Shown here in pieces: positions 1 through 8,224 of a stretch of DNA of 64,000 bases. Both the position numbers and the translations under genes were made by a program. Below the pieces are notes generated by a model. That model ran no database searches and was not told the origin of the DNA. It saw only the letters and a program-made list of their open reading frames with translations. How positions within the stretch are numbered: position 1 is the stretch's first letter; the number at the start of each line of letters is the position of its first letter. This DNA comes from Pseudonocardia halophobica (GTDB lineage Bacteria; Actinomycetota; Actinomycetes; Mycobacteriales; Pseudonocardiaceae): positions 1-64,000 of the forward strand of contig NZ_BSFQ01000020.1 of NCBI RefSeq assembly GCF_027922425.1, written 5' to 3'.

Positions 1-1
1 C

Positions 2-661
2 CGCCCGGCGGGCGCGCCCGCCGGACCGGTTCCCGCCGGTCCGGCCCGCGTCGGTCCCGTTCCCGTCGGCGCGGCCAGCACCCCGGGCCCGAGCGGGGCT
101 TTGCTCACCGCCCACGGTCGCCCCGGCGCGGGGACCGTCGGCCCGAACGGCGCACGGCCCGCCGCGCCGGGTACCTCGCCCGCCGGGTCGGGCCCGCGCC
201 CGTCGGACGGCCGGTTCCCGGCTCCCGTCACCGCCGTCGACCTGGCCCGGCTCGTGCCGGCGAGCTCCGGCGCGGCACCCCGGGGCCACGGTGTCCCGGT
301 CACCCGCGGCCCGTCCGGTGCCGGGGACCGTCCCGTCCCCACTGATCCCACCGGCGGCGGTCCCGACCGGAGCGACGAGCCCGCCGCAACCCCGCCGACG
401 GCCCGGAACGAGACGGACCGGGGCGAGTCCGCCCCCGGTGGAACGGACCGGAGCACGTCGGACCGCAGCGAGGCCGGCCGGAGCACGTCCGACGCGGTCG
501 GGACCGACGCGCCCGAGCTCGCCGGCCTCGCGGACCGTCCCGGCCTGAGCGCCGTGGACTGGTTCAGCCCGGTCACCCCCGGCAGCCCGCCCCCGCTCCG
601 CCGGGTCGTGGCCGGGCCGGAGGAGTCGCACACGCACGTCGGGCTGCCGCACCGCTCCTGA
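2..661 (+). CDS. C-terminal part of a Pro/Gly/Arg-rich low-complexity protein (5' end outside window)
   Basis: The frame is open from the first bases of the window to a TGA at 659-661, so the start lies upstream. The visible product of about 219 residues is almost entirely Pro, Gly, Ala, Arg, Ser, Thr and Asp, with short imperfect repeats around the word RSTSD, and looks disordered. Only the last 50 residues or so (DWFSPVTPG ... SHTHVGLPHRS) look less repetitive. No domain, catalytic motif or membrane segment is visible and I do not recognise the protein. Internal TTG and GTG codons could be starts, but continuity to the window edge makes a truncated larger protein more likely. It precedes thrS by about 107 bp. 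Confidence 0.45.
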   Translation, partial: RPAGAPAGPVPAGPARVGPVPVGAASTPGPSGALLTAHGRPGAGTVGPNGARPAAPGTSPAGSGPRPSDGRFPAPVTAVDLARLVPASSGAAPRGHGVPVTRGPSGAGDRPVPTDPTGGGPDRSDEPAATPPTARNETDRGESAPGGTDRSTSDRSEAGRSTSDAVGTDAPELAGLADRPGLSAVDWFSPVTPGSPPPLRRVVAGPEESHTHVGLPHRS

Positions 662-724
662 GCAGCGGCCCGGCGACGTCCCGCGGGGCCGGGTGCCAGC
701 GGGAAACCTGTCGGACCCGACCTC

Positions 725-730
725 TAGCAT
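725..730 (+). promoter_or_regulatory. Putative -10 box of thrS (TAGCAT)
   Basis: TAGCAT lies 38 nt before the thrS GTG, which would give a leader of about 30 nt ending in the Shine-Dalgarno CTGGAGG. No convincing -35 hexamer is visible, and no T-box features were recognised. This is inference from position and the TANNNT form. Confidence 0.35.
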
Positions 731-768
731 CGAGTCACCAACCCGCACGGCTCTCCTGGAGGCACCTC

Positions 769-2823
769 GTGTCCGCTGTACCCGCCCCGCCCGCGTCCGC
801 GCCGATCCTGGTGCCGGCCGGGACGACGGCCGGGGCCCGCGTCCGCGAGGGGGGCCTGCCGACCAGCGGGCCGCAGGCGGTCGTCGTCGTGAAGGACGCC
901 GAGGGCACCCTCCGCGACCTGGCCTGGGCCCCGGAGGCCGATGCCGAGGTCGTCCCGGTCACCGCGGACTCCGACGAGGGCCGCAGCGTGATCCGGCACT
1001 CCGCGGCGCACGTGCTCGCGCAGGCGGTCCAGCAGCTGTACCCGGAGGCCAAGCTCGGCATCGGCCCGCCGATCACGGACGGCTTCTACTACGACTTCGA
1101 CGTGGAGAAGCCCTTCACGCCGGAGGACCTGAAGAAGCTCGAGTCGACGATGAAGAAGATCGTCAAGTCCGGGCAGCGCTTCTCCCGCCGCCGCTTCGAC
1201 TCGCTCGACGCGGCCCGCAAGGAGCTGGCCGACGAGCCGTACAAGCTCGAGCTGATCGACCTCAAGGGCACCGGCACCGAGGCGGACGACGAGGTCATGG
1301 AGGTCGACGCCACCGGCGAGCTGACCATCTACGACAACGTCCACGCCCACACCGGCGAGACCGTCTGGTCCGACCTCTGCCGCGGTCCGCACCTGCCCAC
1401 CACGAAGTACATCCCGGCGTTCACCCTCACCCGGTCCGCCGCGGCGTACTGGCGGGGCAGCGAGAAGAACCCGCAGCTCCAGCGCATCTACGGCACCGCG
1501 TGGGAGTCGCAGGAGGCGCTCGACGCCCACCTGGAGCGCGTCGCCGAGGCCGAGCGCCGCGACCACCGCCGGCTGGGCGCCGAGCTGGACCTGTTCTCGT
1601 TCCCGGACCAGATCGGCTCGGGCCTCGCGGTCTTCCACCCCAAGGGCGGCGTGATCCGCAAGGAGCTGGAGGACTACTCCCGGCGCCGGCACGAGGAGGC
1701 GGGGTACGAGTTCGTCAACACCCCGCACATCACCAAGGGGCAGCTGTTCCGCACCTCGGGACACCTCGAGTGGTACGAGGAGGGCATGTACCCCGGCATG
1801 ATCCTCGACGAGGAGCTCAACGCCGACGGGACGGTCCGCAAGCCCGGCCAGGACTACTACCTGAAGCCGATGAACTGCCCCATGCACAACCTGATCTTCG
1901 ACGCGCGGGGGCGCAGCTACCGCGAGCTGCCGCTGCGGCTGTTCGAGTTCGGGACGGTGTACCGGTACGAGAAGTCCGGCGTGGTGCACGGCCTGACCCG
2001 CGCCCGCGGCTTCACCCAGGACGACGCGCACATCTACTGCACCGAGGAGCAGATGGAGGGCGAGATCGCCTCCCTGCTCGACTTCGTGCTGGGCCTGCTG
2101 CGCGACTACGGCCTCGACGACTTCTATCTCGAGCTCTCCACCCGCAACCCGGACAAGTCGATCGGCAGCGACGAGGACTGGGAGCGCGCCACCGACGTGC
2201 TGCGCAAGGTCGCCGAGGACACCGGCCTCACGCTCGTCGACGACCCGGGCGGCGCCGCGTTCTACGCCCCGAAGATCAGCGTCCAGACGAAGGACGCCAT
2301 CGGCCGGAGCTGGCAGATGTCCACCATCCAGGTGGACCTGATGCTGCCGGACCGCTTCGACCTCGAGTACACGGCGTCGGACGGCTCCCGCAAGCGCCCG
2401 GTCATGATCCACCGCGCGCTGTTCGGTTCGATCGAGCGGTTCTTCGGCGTGCTGCTGGAGCACTATGCGGGCGCCTTCCCGGCGTGGCTGGCCCCGACCC
2501 AGGTCGTGGCGATCCCGGTCACGGACGAGCAGGTCCCGGCCGTGGAGGAGGTCGTGGCGCAGCTGCGGGCCAAGGGTGTGCGGGTCGAGCTCGACGCGGG
2601 CGACGACCGGATGCAGAAGAAGATCCGCACGCACACCCTGCAGAAGGTGCCGTTCCTGCTGCTCGCGGGCGCGCGGGACGTCGAGGCCGGTGCGGTGAGC
2701 TTCCGCTTCCGCGACGGCTCGCAGACCAACGGCGTGCCGGTGGCGCAGGCGGTCGAGGCCGTCACGAGCTGGATCGCGAGCCGCTCCAACGTCAGCCCGA
2801 CCGCAGAGACCTTCACCCCGTGA
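769..2823 (+). CDS. thrS: Threonine--tRNA ligase
   Basis: Class II aminoacyl-tRNA synthetase that charges tRNA-Thr in the cytoplasm. At 684 residues it has the usual full length: an N-terminal TGS-like domain, an editing domain with the HSAAH motif, the catalytic core and a C-terminal anticodon-binding domain. The catalytic zinc ligands can be placed at Cys370 (MNCPMHN), His421 (DDAHIY) and His548 (MIHRALFGS). The GTG start at 769 is supported by CTGGAGG a few bases upstream. It heads a block in the same order as mycobacterial thrS, HIT protein, pgsA, acyltransferase and pimA. Confidence 0.97.
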   Translation: MSAVPAPPASAPILVPAGTTAGARVREGGLPTSGPQAVVVVKDAEGTLRDLAWAPEADAEVVPVTADSDEGRSVIRHSAAHVLAQAVQQLYPEAKLGIGPPITDGFYYDFDVEKPFTPEDLKKLESTMKKIVKSGQRFSRRRFDSLDAARKELADEPYKLELIDLKGTGTEADDEVMEVDATGELTIYDNVHAHTGETVWSDLCRGPHLPTTKYIPAFTLTRSAAAYWRGSEKNPQLQRIYGTAWESQEALDAHLERVAEAERRDHRRLGAELDLFSFPDQIGSGLAVFHPKGGVIRKELEDYSRRRHEEAGYEFVNTPHITKGQLFRTSGHLEWYEEGMYPGMILDEELNADGTVRKPGQDYYLKPMNCPMHNLIFDARGRSYRELPLRLFEFGTVYRYEKSGVVHGLTRARGFTQDDAHIYCTEEQMEGEIASLLDFVLGLLRDYGLDDFYLELSTRNPDKSIGSDEDWERATDVLRKVAEDTGLTLVDDPGGAAFYAPKISVQTKDAIGRSWQMSTIQVDLMLPDRFDLEYTASDGSRKRPVMIHRALFGSIERFFGVLLEHYAGAFPAWLAPTQVVAIPVTDEQVPAVEEVVAQLRAKGVRVELDAGDDRMQKKIRTHTLQKVPFLLLAGARDVEAGAVSFRFRDGSQTNGVPVAQAVEAVTSWIASRSNVSPTAETFTP

Positions 2824-2858
2824 CCGGTGTCGCCACGGGCCGGGGGCGGGCGCGTGAC

Positions 2859-2864
2859 TAGGAT
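2859..2864 (+). promoter_or_regulatory. -10 box (TAGGAT) of a probably leaderless HIT-gene transcript
   Basis: TAGGAT ends 7 nt before the GTG at 2872, and no Shine-Dalgarno lies between. This spacing would put the transcription start on or next to the start codon. It is also the reason for choosing 2872 over an upstream in-frame start at 2827. Confidence 0.5.
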
Positions 2865-2871
2865 CGACGGC

Positions 2872-3492
2872 GTGTCCGAGCCCGAGCGGGAAGCCCCGGA
2901 GATCGAGGGCATCGAGGGGGTCGGCACGCCGGACGGGTTCCGCAGGCTGTGGACCCCGCACCGGCTGGCCTACATCAAGGAGGCCGGCGAGGGCGGGTGT
3001 CCGTTCTGCCGGATCCCGTCCCTGCCCGACGCCGAGGGCCTCGTCGTGGCGCGGGGACGGAGCGTGTTCGCGCTGCTCAACCTGCACCCGTACAACCCGG
3101 GGCACCTGATGGTGCTCCCGTACCGGCACGTCGCCGACCTCGAGGACCTCACGGCCGCCGAGTCCGCCGAGCTCACGCTGTTCACCCAGCGGGCGATCCG
3201 GGCGATGAAGAAGGTCGCGGCGCCGCACGCGTTCAACACCGGGCTCAACCTGGGCACGGTCGCGGGCGGCTCGCTGGCCGAGCACCTCCACCAGCACGTC
3301 GTGCCCCGGTGGGGCGGCGACGCGAACTTCATCGCCGTCGTCGGGCAGACGAAGGTGATCCCGCAGCTGTTGTCCGAGACCCGCGACCTGCTCGCCGGGG
3401 CCTGGGAGCCGGACTGGGAACCCACGGGCGACACGGTGGGCACGGACGGCGCCCGCGAGCCCGACACGGGGAGTGACCGGCCGCGGGACTAG
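2872..3492 (+). CDS. HIT-family nucleotide hydrolase/phosphorylase (Ap4A phosphorylase-like)
   Basis: A 206-residue HIT-superfamily protein. The active-site signature His138-Leu-His140-Gln-His142-Val-Val is clear, His140 being the expected nucleophile. A CPFC pair near residue 44 resembles the metal-binding cysteines of actinobacterial HIT proteins. The mycobacterial protein in the same position (Rv2613c) is an Ap4A phosphorylase, so turnover of dinucleoside polyphosphates made by synthetases such as neighbouring ThrRS is likely. The open frame extends to 2827, but the GTG at 2872 is preferred because a TAGGAT box sits 7 nt before it. The gene runs past the pgsA promoter region, whose start is at 3560. 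Confidence 0.88.
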   Translation: MSEPEREAPEIEGIEGVGTPDGFRRLWTPHRLAYIKEAGEGGCPFCRIPSLPDAEGLVVARGRSVFALLNLHPYNPGHLMVLPYRHVADLEDLTAAESAELTLFTQRAIRAMKKVAAPHAFNTGLNLGTVAGGSLAEHLHQHVVPRWGGDANFIAVVGQTKVIPQLLSETRDLLAGAWEPDWEPTGDTVGTDGAREPDTGSDRPRD

Positions 3493-3559
3493 GCTGGTCA
3501 TCCGCACCGCCGACCGCGGCGGCGCGCCGCACGAGACCGGCAGGAGTCGGCCCCACCCG

Positions 3560-4192
3560 ATGCTGAACGTCGTCGCCCGAGTCCACGTCAACCGGGTCAC
3601 CGACCCGATCGGCCGCGCGCTGGTCGGGCGCGGGATCACGCCGGACGTCGTCACGGTCGTCGGCACGGTCGGTGCGTCCGCGGCCGCCCTGTGGTTCCTG
3701 CCGCGCGGCGAGCTGATCGTCGCCCCCTTCGTGATCACACTGTTCGTGCTGCTCGACCTGGTCGACGGCGCGATGGCCCGGGCCCGGGGAAGGGGCACCC
3801 CGTTCGGCGCGGTCCTCGACTCCACCTGCGACCGGGTCGCCGACGGCGCGCTGTTCGCCGGGGTCACCTGGTGGTGCCTCGGTATCGGTGAGGAGCGGGT
3901 GCTCGGGATCGCGGCGATGATCTGCCTGGTCTCGGCGCAGCTGATCTCGTACGTCAAGGCGCGGGCCGGGGGCGCCGGGCTGAACGCCGACGGCGGGCTG
4001 GTCGAGCGGGCCGAGCGGCTGATCGTCGTGCTGGTCGGGATCTTCCTGCAGGGCATCGGCGTGCCCTACGCCTTGCACGTGCTGCTGTGGGGGCTCGCCG
4101 CGGCGTCGGTCTGGACCGTCGGGCAGCGGATCGTGCTGGTGTACCGCAGCGCACAGGCCCTGTCGGCGGAGTCGCAGGAGCCTCCCTCGTGA
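3560..4192 (+). CDS. pgsA: CDP-alcohol phosphatidyltransferase, probable phosphatidylinositol phosphate synthase
   Basis: A 210-residue integral membrane enzyme joining CDP-diacylglycerol and inositol phosphate, the first step of PI and PIM synthesis. The complete CDP-alcohol phosphotransferase signature is present: Asp66, Asp69-Gly70, Ala73-Arg74, Gly83, Asp87 and Asp91, with several hydrophobic helices. Assignment to the inositol phosphate branch rather than glycerophosphate rests on its position between the HIT gene and patA-pimA, as in mycobacteria. The ATG at 3560 has CAGGAG upstream, and the product from there starts as family members do (MLNVVAR...). The open frame extends back to 3473 inside the HIT gene. 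The stop overlaps the next start as GTGA. Confidence 0.93.
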   Translation: MLNVVARVHVNRVTDPIGRALVGRGITPDVVTVVGTVGASAAALWFLPRGELIVAPFVITLFVLLDLVDGAMARARGRGTPFGAVLDSTCDRVADGALFAGVTWWCLGIGEERVLGIAAMICLVSAQLISYVKARAGGAGLNADGGLVERAERLIVVLVGIFLQGIGVPYALHVLLWGLAAASVWTVGQRIVLVYRSAQALSAESQEPPS

Positions 4193-5073
4193 CCCTCGCG
4201 GAGCTCGGGTACACCGCGGCCTGGCGGCTGCTGCGGCACGTGCCGGCTCCCCTCTCCGAGGCCGGGTTCCGCGCGGGCGCCGACCTGGCCTGGCGGCGCG
4301 GGGGCGCGGGCGTCGAGCGGCTGCGCGGCAACCTGCGCCGGGTGCGGCCCGCGGCGTCGGAGGCGGAGCTGGACCGGCTCGTCCGCGCGGCGCTGCGCAG
4401 CTACGCCCGCTACTGGGGGGAGGCCTTCCGGCTCCCCGCGCTCGACCCGGCCACGATCCACGCCCGGCACTCGACGGCCACGGGCCTCGACGCCGCGATC
4501 ACCGCCATGCAGGAGGGCCGTGGGGTCGTCCTCGCGCTGCCGCACGCGGGGAACTGGGACGTCGCCGGCGTCTACGTGATGGAGGAGCTGCGCCGGCACG
4601 GGCTCCCGGCGGAGATGACCACCGTCGTCGAGCGGCTGCGGCCGGAGTCGGTGTACCGGCGGTTCGTGGAGTACCGGGAGTCGCTCGGCTTCGAGATCGT
4701 CGCGCAGGACGACGGGCGGCGCGCCCACCTGGCGCTGACCCGACGCTTGCGGGCCGGGGGCCTGGTCTGCCTGATCGCCGACCGGGACCTCGCCGGCACC
4801 GGGATCGACGTGCCGTTCTTCCGCGACACGATCCGGCTCCCGTCGGGCCCGGCCTCGCTCTGCGCCCTGACCGGGGCCCAGCTGCACGCCGCAGTGACCT
4901 ACTTCCGGCCCGGCGGCTGGGGCGCCACGGTGTCGCCGGCGATCGCGGTCCCGGACCGTGCCGCGGTGCCGAAGGCCACCCTCGAGCTGGCGCGCGCCTT
5001 CGAGGAGCACATCGCCGCGCACCTCGAGGACTGGCACATGCTCCAGGAGCTGACACCGGGGAGCCGCCGGTGA
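4189..5073 (+). CDS. patA: Phosphatidylinositol mannoside acyltransferase
   Basis: A 294-residue LpxL/HtrB-type acyltransferase that would acylate the mannose of PIM at the inner face of the membrane. The catalytic H-x4-D motif is His119...Asp124 (HAGNWD), and a membrane-associating N-terminal helix is visible. It lies in the position of mycobacterial Rv2611c. The start at 4189 overlaps the pgsA stop (GTGA), and its own stop overlaps pimA in the same way, so the three genes should be translationally coupled. An in-frame extension to 4087 lies within pgsA and is less likely. Function is inferred from family and context. Confidence 0.92.
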   Translation: MTLAELGYTAAWRLLRHVPAPLSEAGFRAGADLAWRRGGAGVERLRGNLRRVRPAASEAELDRLVRAALRSYARYWGEAFRLPALDPATIHARHSTATGLDAAITAMQEGRGVVLALPHAGNWDVAGVYVMEELRRHGLPAEMTTVVERLRPESVYRRFVEYRESLGFEIVAQDDGRRAHLALTRRLRAGGLVCLIADRDLAGTGIDVPFFRDTIRLPSGPASLCALTGAQLHAAVTYFRPGGWGATVSPAIAVPDRAAVPKATLELARAFEEHIAAHLEDWHMLQELTPGSRR

Positions 5074-6206
5074 GGATCGGCATCGTGTGCCCCTACTCGC
5101 TCGACGTACCGGGCGGGGTGCAGACGCACGTCGTCGAGCTGGCGCGGGCGTTGCGCGACCTGGGGCACGCGGTCTCGGTCCTCGCACCGGCCGACGAGGA
5201 CACCCCGGTCCCGGACTTCGTCACCTCCGCGGGCAAGGCGCTCGGCGTCCCGTACAACGGGTCGGTCGCGCGGGTGACGTTCGGCCCGGTGACCTACGCA
5301 CGGGCCCGGCGCTGGCTGGAGAAGAACGCGTTCGACGTCCTCCACCTGCACGAACCCACCACGTTCTCGATCTCCGTGCTGGCCCTGCTCGCCGCCGAGG
5401 GCCCGATCGTCGCCACCTTCCACACCTCGACCGAGCGCTCCCGCACCCTGCACGCCTTCGGCGGGGTGCTGCGGCCGCTGATGGAGAAGGTCACCGCGCG
5501 GATCGCCGTGTCGTCGCTGGCCCGGCGGGTGCAGGTCGAGCACCTGGGCGGCGACGCCATCGAGATCCCCAACGGCGTCGACGTCGCCCGGTTCGCCGCC
5601 GCGCCGATGCTCCCGGGCTATCCCCGGACGCCCACCGTGGGGTTCGTCGGACGGTTCACCGAGTCGCGCAAGGGCATGCCGGTCCTGCTCGAGGCGCTCC
5701 GGTCGCTCGACGCGCGGCTGCTCGTCGTGGGGCGGGGGGACCCGGCGGACCTGCGACGCGAGGCCGGGCCGGTCGCCGACCGGCTCGACGTGCTCGGGGC
5801 CGTCGACGAGGACACCAAGGCCGCCGCGCTGCGCTCGGTCGACGTCTTCTGCGCGCCCAACCTCGGCGGGGAGAGCTTCGGCATGGTGCTCACCGAGGCG
5901 ATGGCCGCCGGAGCGCCCGTCGTCGCGAGCGATCTGGAGTCGTTCCGACGGGTGCTGGGCGAGCCCGATCCCGCCGGGGTGCTGGTGCCCACCGGGGACG
6001 CCGGGGCGCTCGCCGGGGCTCTGCGTGAGCTGCTGGCGGACCCCGGTCGTCGGGCGGAGCTCTCCGCGGCGGGCCGCGTCCGGGCTGCCGACTTCGACTG
6101 GCCGGTCGTGGCGGCGCAGGTGCTGCAGGTCTACCAGGCGGCGGTCGCCGCGGACCCGCGGCAGGTCGTCGCCGGCCGGGAGGCCTATCCGGGGGGTGCG
6201 GCGTGA
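5070..6206 (+). CDS. pimA: Phosphatidylinositol alpha-mannosyltransferase
   Basis: A 378-residue GT-B retaining glycosyltransferase of family GT4 that transfers mannose from GDP-mannose to PI to form PIM1 at the cytoplasmic membrane. The N-terminal glycine loop (VPGGVQTHV) and the GT4 E-x7-E signature (ESFGMVLTEA) with a following AAGAPVVAS segment are visible. Length and order match mycobacterial PimA. It starts at the GTGA overlap with patA and its stop overlaps the next gene as GTGA, so it is in the middle of a tightly coupled operon. Confidence 0.95.
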   Translation: MRIGIVCPYSLDVPGGVQTHVVELARALRDLGHAVSVLAPADEDTPVPDFVTSAGKALGVPYNGSVARVTFGPVTYARARRWLEKNAFDVLHLHEPTTFSISVLALLAAEGPIVATFHTSTERSRTLHAFGGVLRPLMEKVTARIAVSSLARRVQVEHLGGDAIEIPNGVDVARFAAAPMLPGYPRTPTVGFVGRFTESRKGMPVLLEALRSLDARLLVVGRGDPADLRREAGPVADRLDVLGAVDEDTKAAALRSVDVFCAPNLGGESFGMVLTEAMAAGAPVVASDLESFRRVLGEPDPAGVLVPTGDAGALAGALRELLADPGRRAELSAAGRVRAADFDWPVVAAQVLQVYQAAVAADPRQVVAGREAYPGGAA

Positions 6207-6811
6207 GCTGGGCCCTGGTGCTGCTCCTGGTCGTCGTGGTGGCCGTCGTCGTGGCGGTCACGGTGCTGTGCGTGGCACGGAGCCGCCGGCTGGACCGGCT
6301 GCACCAGCGCACCGACGCGGCACGCGTCGGGCTCGAGCGGTCGCTGGCCCGCCGGGCGGAGGTGGCGGTCCGGGTCGCCGAGGTGCTCGACGCGCCGCGA
6401 GCCGGACCCGGCAGTGTCCCGGCGGCGCTCGACGAGGCCGCCCGCGCTGCCGGCGCCGGCACCGTCCGCGGCCTGCCCCGGCGCAGCGAGGACGGCATCG
6501 AGGCGCGCGAGATCGTCGAGAACGCGCTGTCCCGGGCCCTCGGCACGGTCGACCGGGCGCGGCTCGACCCGGCGCTGCGCTCCGAGCTGGCCGACGCGGA
6601 GCGGCTCGTCGTCCTGGCCCGGCGGGTGCACAACGACGCAGTGCGGGACACCCTCGATCTGCGGTCGCGCCGGCTCGTCCGGTGGTTGCGGCTGCACGGC
6701 ACCGCGCCGCTGCCCGGGTACTTCGAGATCGCCGAGTCGGCGGCGGGGCCGGCCGGCGCGGTGCGGCCGGTCGTGCGGCCGGTGCTGCGGCCCACCGACC
6801 CGGTCGGCTGA
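6203..6811 (+). CDS. Single-pass membrane protein of unknown function, coupled to pimA
   Basis: A 202-residue product with one strong N-terminal transmembrane helix (about residues 3-26, Leu/Val-rich) followed by a charged, probably helical region rich in Arg, Ala and Leu, somewhat like LemA proteins. Its start overlaps the pimA stop (GTGA), so it belongs to the PIM operon. In mycobacteria the gene after pimA encodes a membrane protein with a NUDIX domain; no NUDIX box (Gx5Ex7REUxEE) is visible here, so only the anchor-like part may be represented. Function unknown. Confidence 0.75.
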   Translation: MSWALVLLLVVVVAVVVAVTVLCVARSRRLDRLHQRTDAARVGLERSLARRAEVAVRVAEVLDAPRAGPGSVPAALDEAARAAGAGTVRGLPRRSEDGIEAREIVENALSRALGTVDRARLDPALRSELADAERLVVLARRVHNDAVRDTLDLRSRRLVRWLRLHGTAPLPGYFEIAESAAGPAGAVRPVVRPVLRPTDPVG

Positions 6812-6864
6812 CGGGCGGTTGAGGGGTGCGCCACCTGCGGGCGTGACCGCCCCGGGGCGACGCG

Positions 6865-6870
6865 TACCAT
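6865..6870 (+). promoter_or_regulatory. Putative -10 box of pdxS (TACCAT)
   Basis: TACCAT occurs 75 nt before the pdxS start, within the 134-bp gap after the pimA operon. The sequence TACCATCG recurs upstream of yebC (28170). No clear -35. The leader ends in GAAGGAG (6931-6937), a good Shine-Dalgarno for the GTG at 6946. Confidence 0.35.
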
Positions 6871-6945
6871 CGACGGACGGGCCGCCGACCAGCGGCGGCA
6901 GCATGCCCGGGGTCCCGGGAACCGTACCGAGAAGGAGCACCGAAA

Positions 6946-7875
6946 GTGTCGTCCGAGCAGGCCCAGTCCGACACCGCCGCCGGCACCGCCAGCACCGAGC
7001 TCGGCACGGCCCGCGTCAAGCGCGGCATGGCCGAGATGCTCAAGGGCGGCGTGATCATGGACGTCGTCACGCCGGAGCAGGCGAAGATCGCCGAGGACGC
7101 CGGCGCCGTCGCCGTCATGGCGCTCGAGCGCGTGCCGGCGGACATCCGCGCGCAGGGCGGCGTGGCGCGCATGAGCGATCCCGACATGATCCAGGGGATC
7201 ATCGAGTCGGTCTCGATCCCGGTGATGGCCAAGGCGCGCATCGGGCACTTCGTCGAGGCGCAGGTGCTGCAGTCCCTCGGCGTCGACTACGTCGACGAGT
7301 CCGAGGTGCTCACCCCGGCCGACGAGGCGCACCACATCGACAAGTGGGCGTTCACCGTGCCGTTCGTGTGCGGCGCGACCAACCTGGGCGAGGCGCTGCG
7401 CCGCATCTCCGAGGGTGCGGCCATGATCCGCTCGAAGGGCGAGGCCGGCACCGGCAACGTCGTCGAGGCGACCCGGCACATGCGCCAGATCCGCGCGGAC
7501 ATCCGCCGGCTCGGCACCCTGGATGAGGCGGAGCTGTTCATCGCGGCCAAGGAGCTGCGGGCGCCGGTGCAGCTGGTCGCCGAGATCGCGAAGGCCGGCA
7601 AGCTGCCGGTCACGCTGTTCACCGCGGGCGGCATCGCCACCCCGGCCGACGCGGCGATGATGATGCAGCTCGGCGCCGAGGGCGTGTTCGTGGGCTCGGG
7701 CATCTTCAAGTCCGGCGACCCGGCGCAGCGCGCCGCGGCGATCGTCAAGGCCACCACGTTCTTCGACGACCCGGACGTGATCGCGAAGGTCTCGCGCGGG
7801 CTGGGCGAGGCGATGGTCGGGATCAACATCCCGGACCTGCCGGCCGAGCAGCGCTACGCCGCGCGCGGTTGGTGA
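6946..7875 (+). CDS. pdxS: Pyridoxal 5'-phosphate synthase subunit PdxS
   Basis: A 309-residue (beta/alpha)8 synthase that builds PLP from ribose 5-phosphate, glyceraldehyde 3-phosphate and ammonia supplied by PdxT. Family hallmarks are obvious: KGGVIMDVVTPEQA, MALERVPADIRAQGGVARM with the invariant lysines, PVMAKARIGHFVEAQ and LFTAGGIATPADAA. A GAAGGAG motif supports the GTG start. It follows the PIM operon as in mycobacteria, but the partner pdxT is not adjacent: it lies at 20670, about 12.8 kb away. A hairpin follows the stop. Confidence 0.98.
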   Translation: MSSEQAQSDTAAGTASTELGTARVKRGMAEMLKGGVIMDVVTPEQAKIAEDAGAVAVMALERVPADIRAQGGVARMSDPDMIQGIIESVSIPVMAKARIGHFVEAQVLQSLGVDYVDESEVLTPADEAHHIDKWAFTVPFVCGATNLGEALRRISEGAAMIRSKGEAGTGNVVEATRHMRQIRADIRRLGTLDEAELFIAAKELRAPVQLVAEIAKAGKLPVTLFTAGGIATPADAAMMMQLGAEGVFVGSGIFKSGDPAQRAAAIVKATTFFDDPDVIAKVSRGLGEAMVGINIPDLPAEQRYAARGW

Positions 7876-7891
7876 GCTGACACCTCTCCGG

Positions 7892-7914
7892 ACGCCCCGC
7901 CTCGTGCGGGGCGT
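7892..7914 (+). terminator. Hairpin terminator after pdxS
   Basis: ACGCCCCGC (7892-7900), loop CTCGT, GCGGGGCGT (7906-7914): a perfect 9-bp stem 17 nt after the pdxS stop. No U-tract follows, as is common in GC-rich actinomycetes. Confidence 0.7.
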
Positions 7915-8124
7915 TCGGCGTTCTCGGGGTCGTCCGCGTCCGGGCACGGAGGGTGGTCGTCGCGTCGACCGTCCTTGCGCGCCGGTGTTCTGCTGACCTG
8001 GCGCGGTCACCCGATCGTGCCGGCAGATCTCCGTCCGACGTCGATGGCTGCCGCTCGTCGCTCTGCGTGAACCGGAAACCGCGAATCGTACAAACCTCCG
8101 CCTAGGCACAGTGTCACCCGGTGC

Positions 8125-8153
8125 GGTTCACACGTCGCACGACGTGGTGAACC
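8125..8153. promoter_or_regulatory. Long imperfect dyad upstream of the GH16 gene
   Basis: GGTTCAC at 8125-8131 pairs with GTGAACC at 8147-8153, and the inner ACGTCG/CGACGT also pairs, with one bulged G and a 2-nt centre. It lies about 28-56 bp upstream of the TAGGGT box of the GH16 gene, a usual operator position. The rest of the 350-bp gap between pdxS and the GH16 gene is non-coding, locally less GC-rich, and shows nothing else I recognise. Confidence 0.45.
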
Positions 8154-8180
8154 AGCGGCACTCGGTGACTGTGTGCGTTC

Positions 8181-8186
8181 TAGGGT
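8181..8186 (+). promoter_or_regulatory. -10 box of the GH16 gene (TAGGGT)
   Basis: TAGGGT lies 38 nt before the ATG at 8225. The predicted leader carries a strong Shine-Dalgarno (GGAGGAG, about 8214-8220), which fixes the start at 8225 rather than an upstream in-frame codon at 8198. Confidence 0.45.
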
Positions 8187-8224
8187 CCCTGTGACAGTTG
8201 GGATTTGAGTGGTGGAGGAGTCGG

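Noticed and set aside
661..768. T-box or other riboswitch before thrS
   Set aside because: Only about 107 bp are available and no specifier loop, T-box sequence or terminator/antiterminator pair was recognised.
724..4056. Very long open frame on the minus strand opposite thrS, HIT and pgsA
   Set aside because: It is antisense to three well-supported genes, has the Arg/Val/Asp/Gly-rich composition of a GC-rich shadow frame and no domain. Similar long shadows opposite polA (32042-35536), secD (41236-43998), relA (45254-47608) and aspS (55925-58576) were rejected for the same reason.
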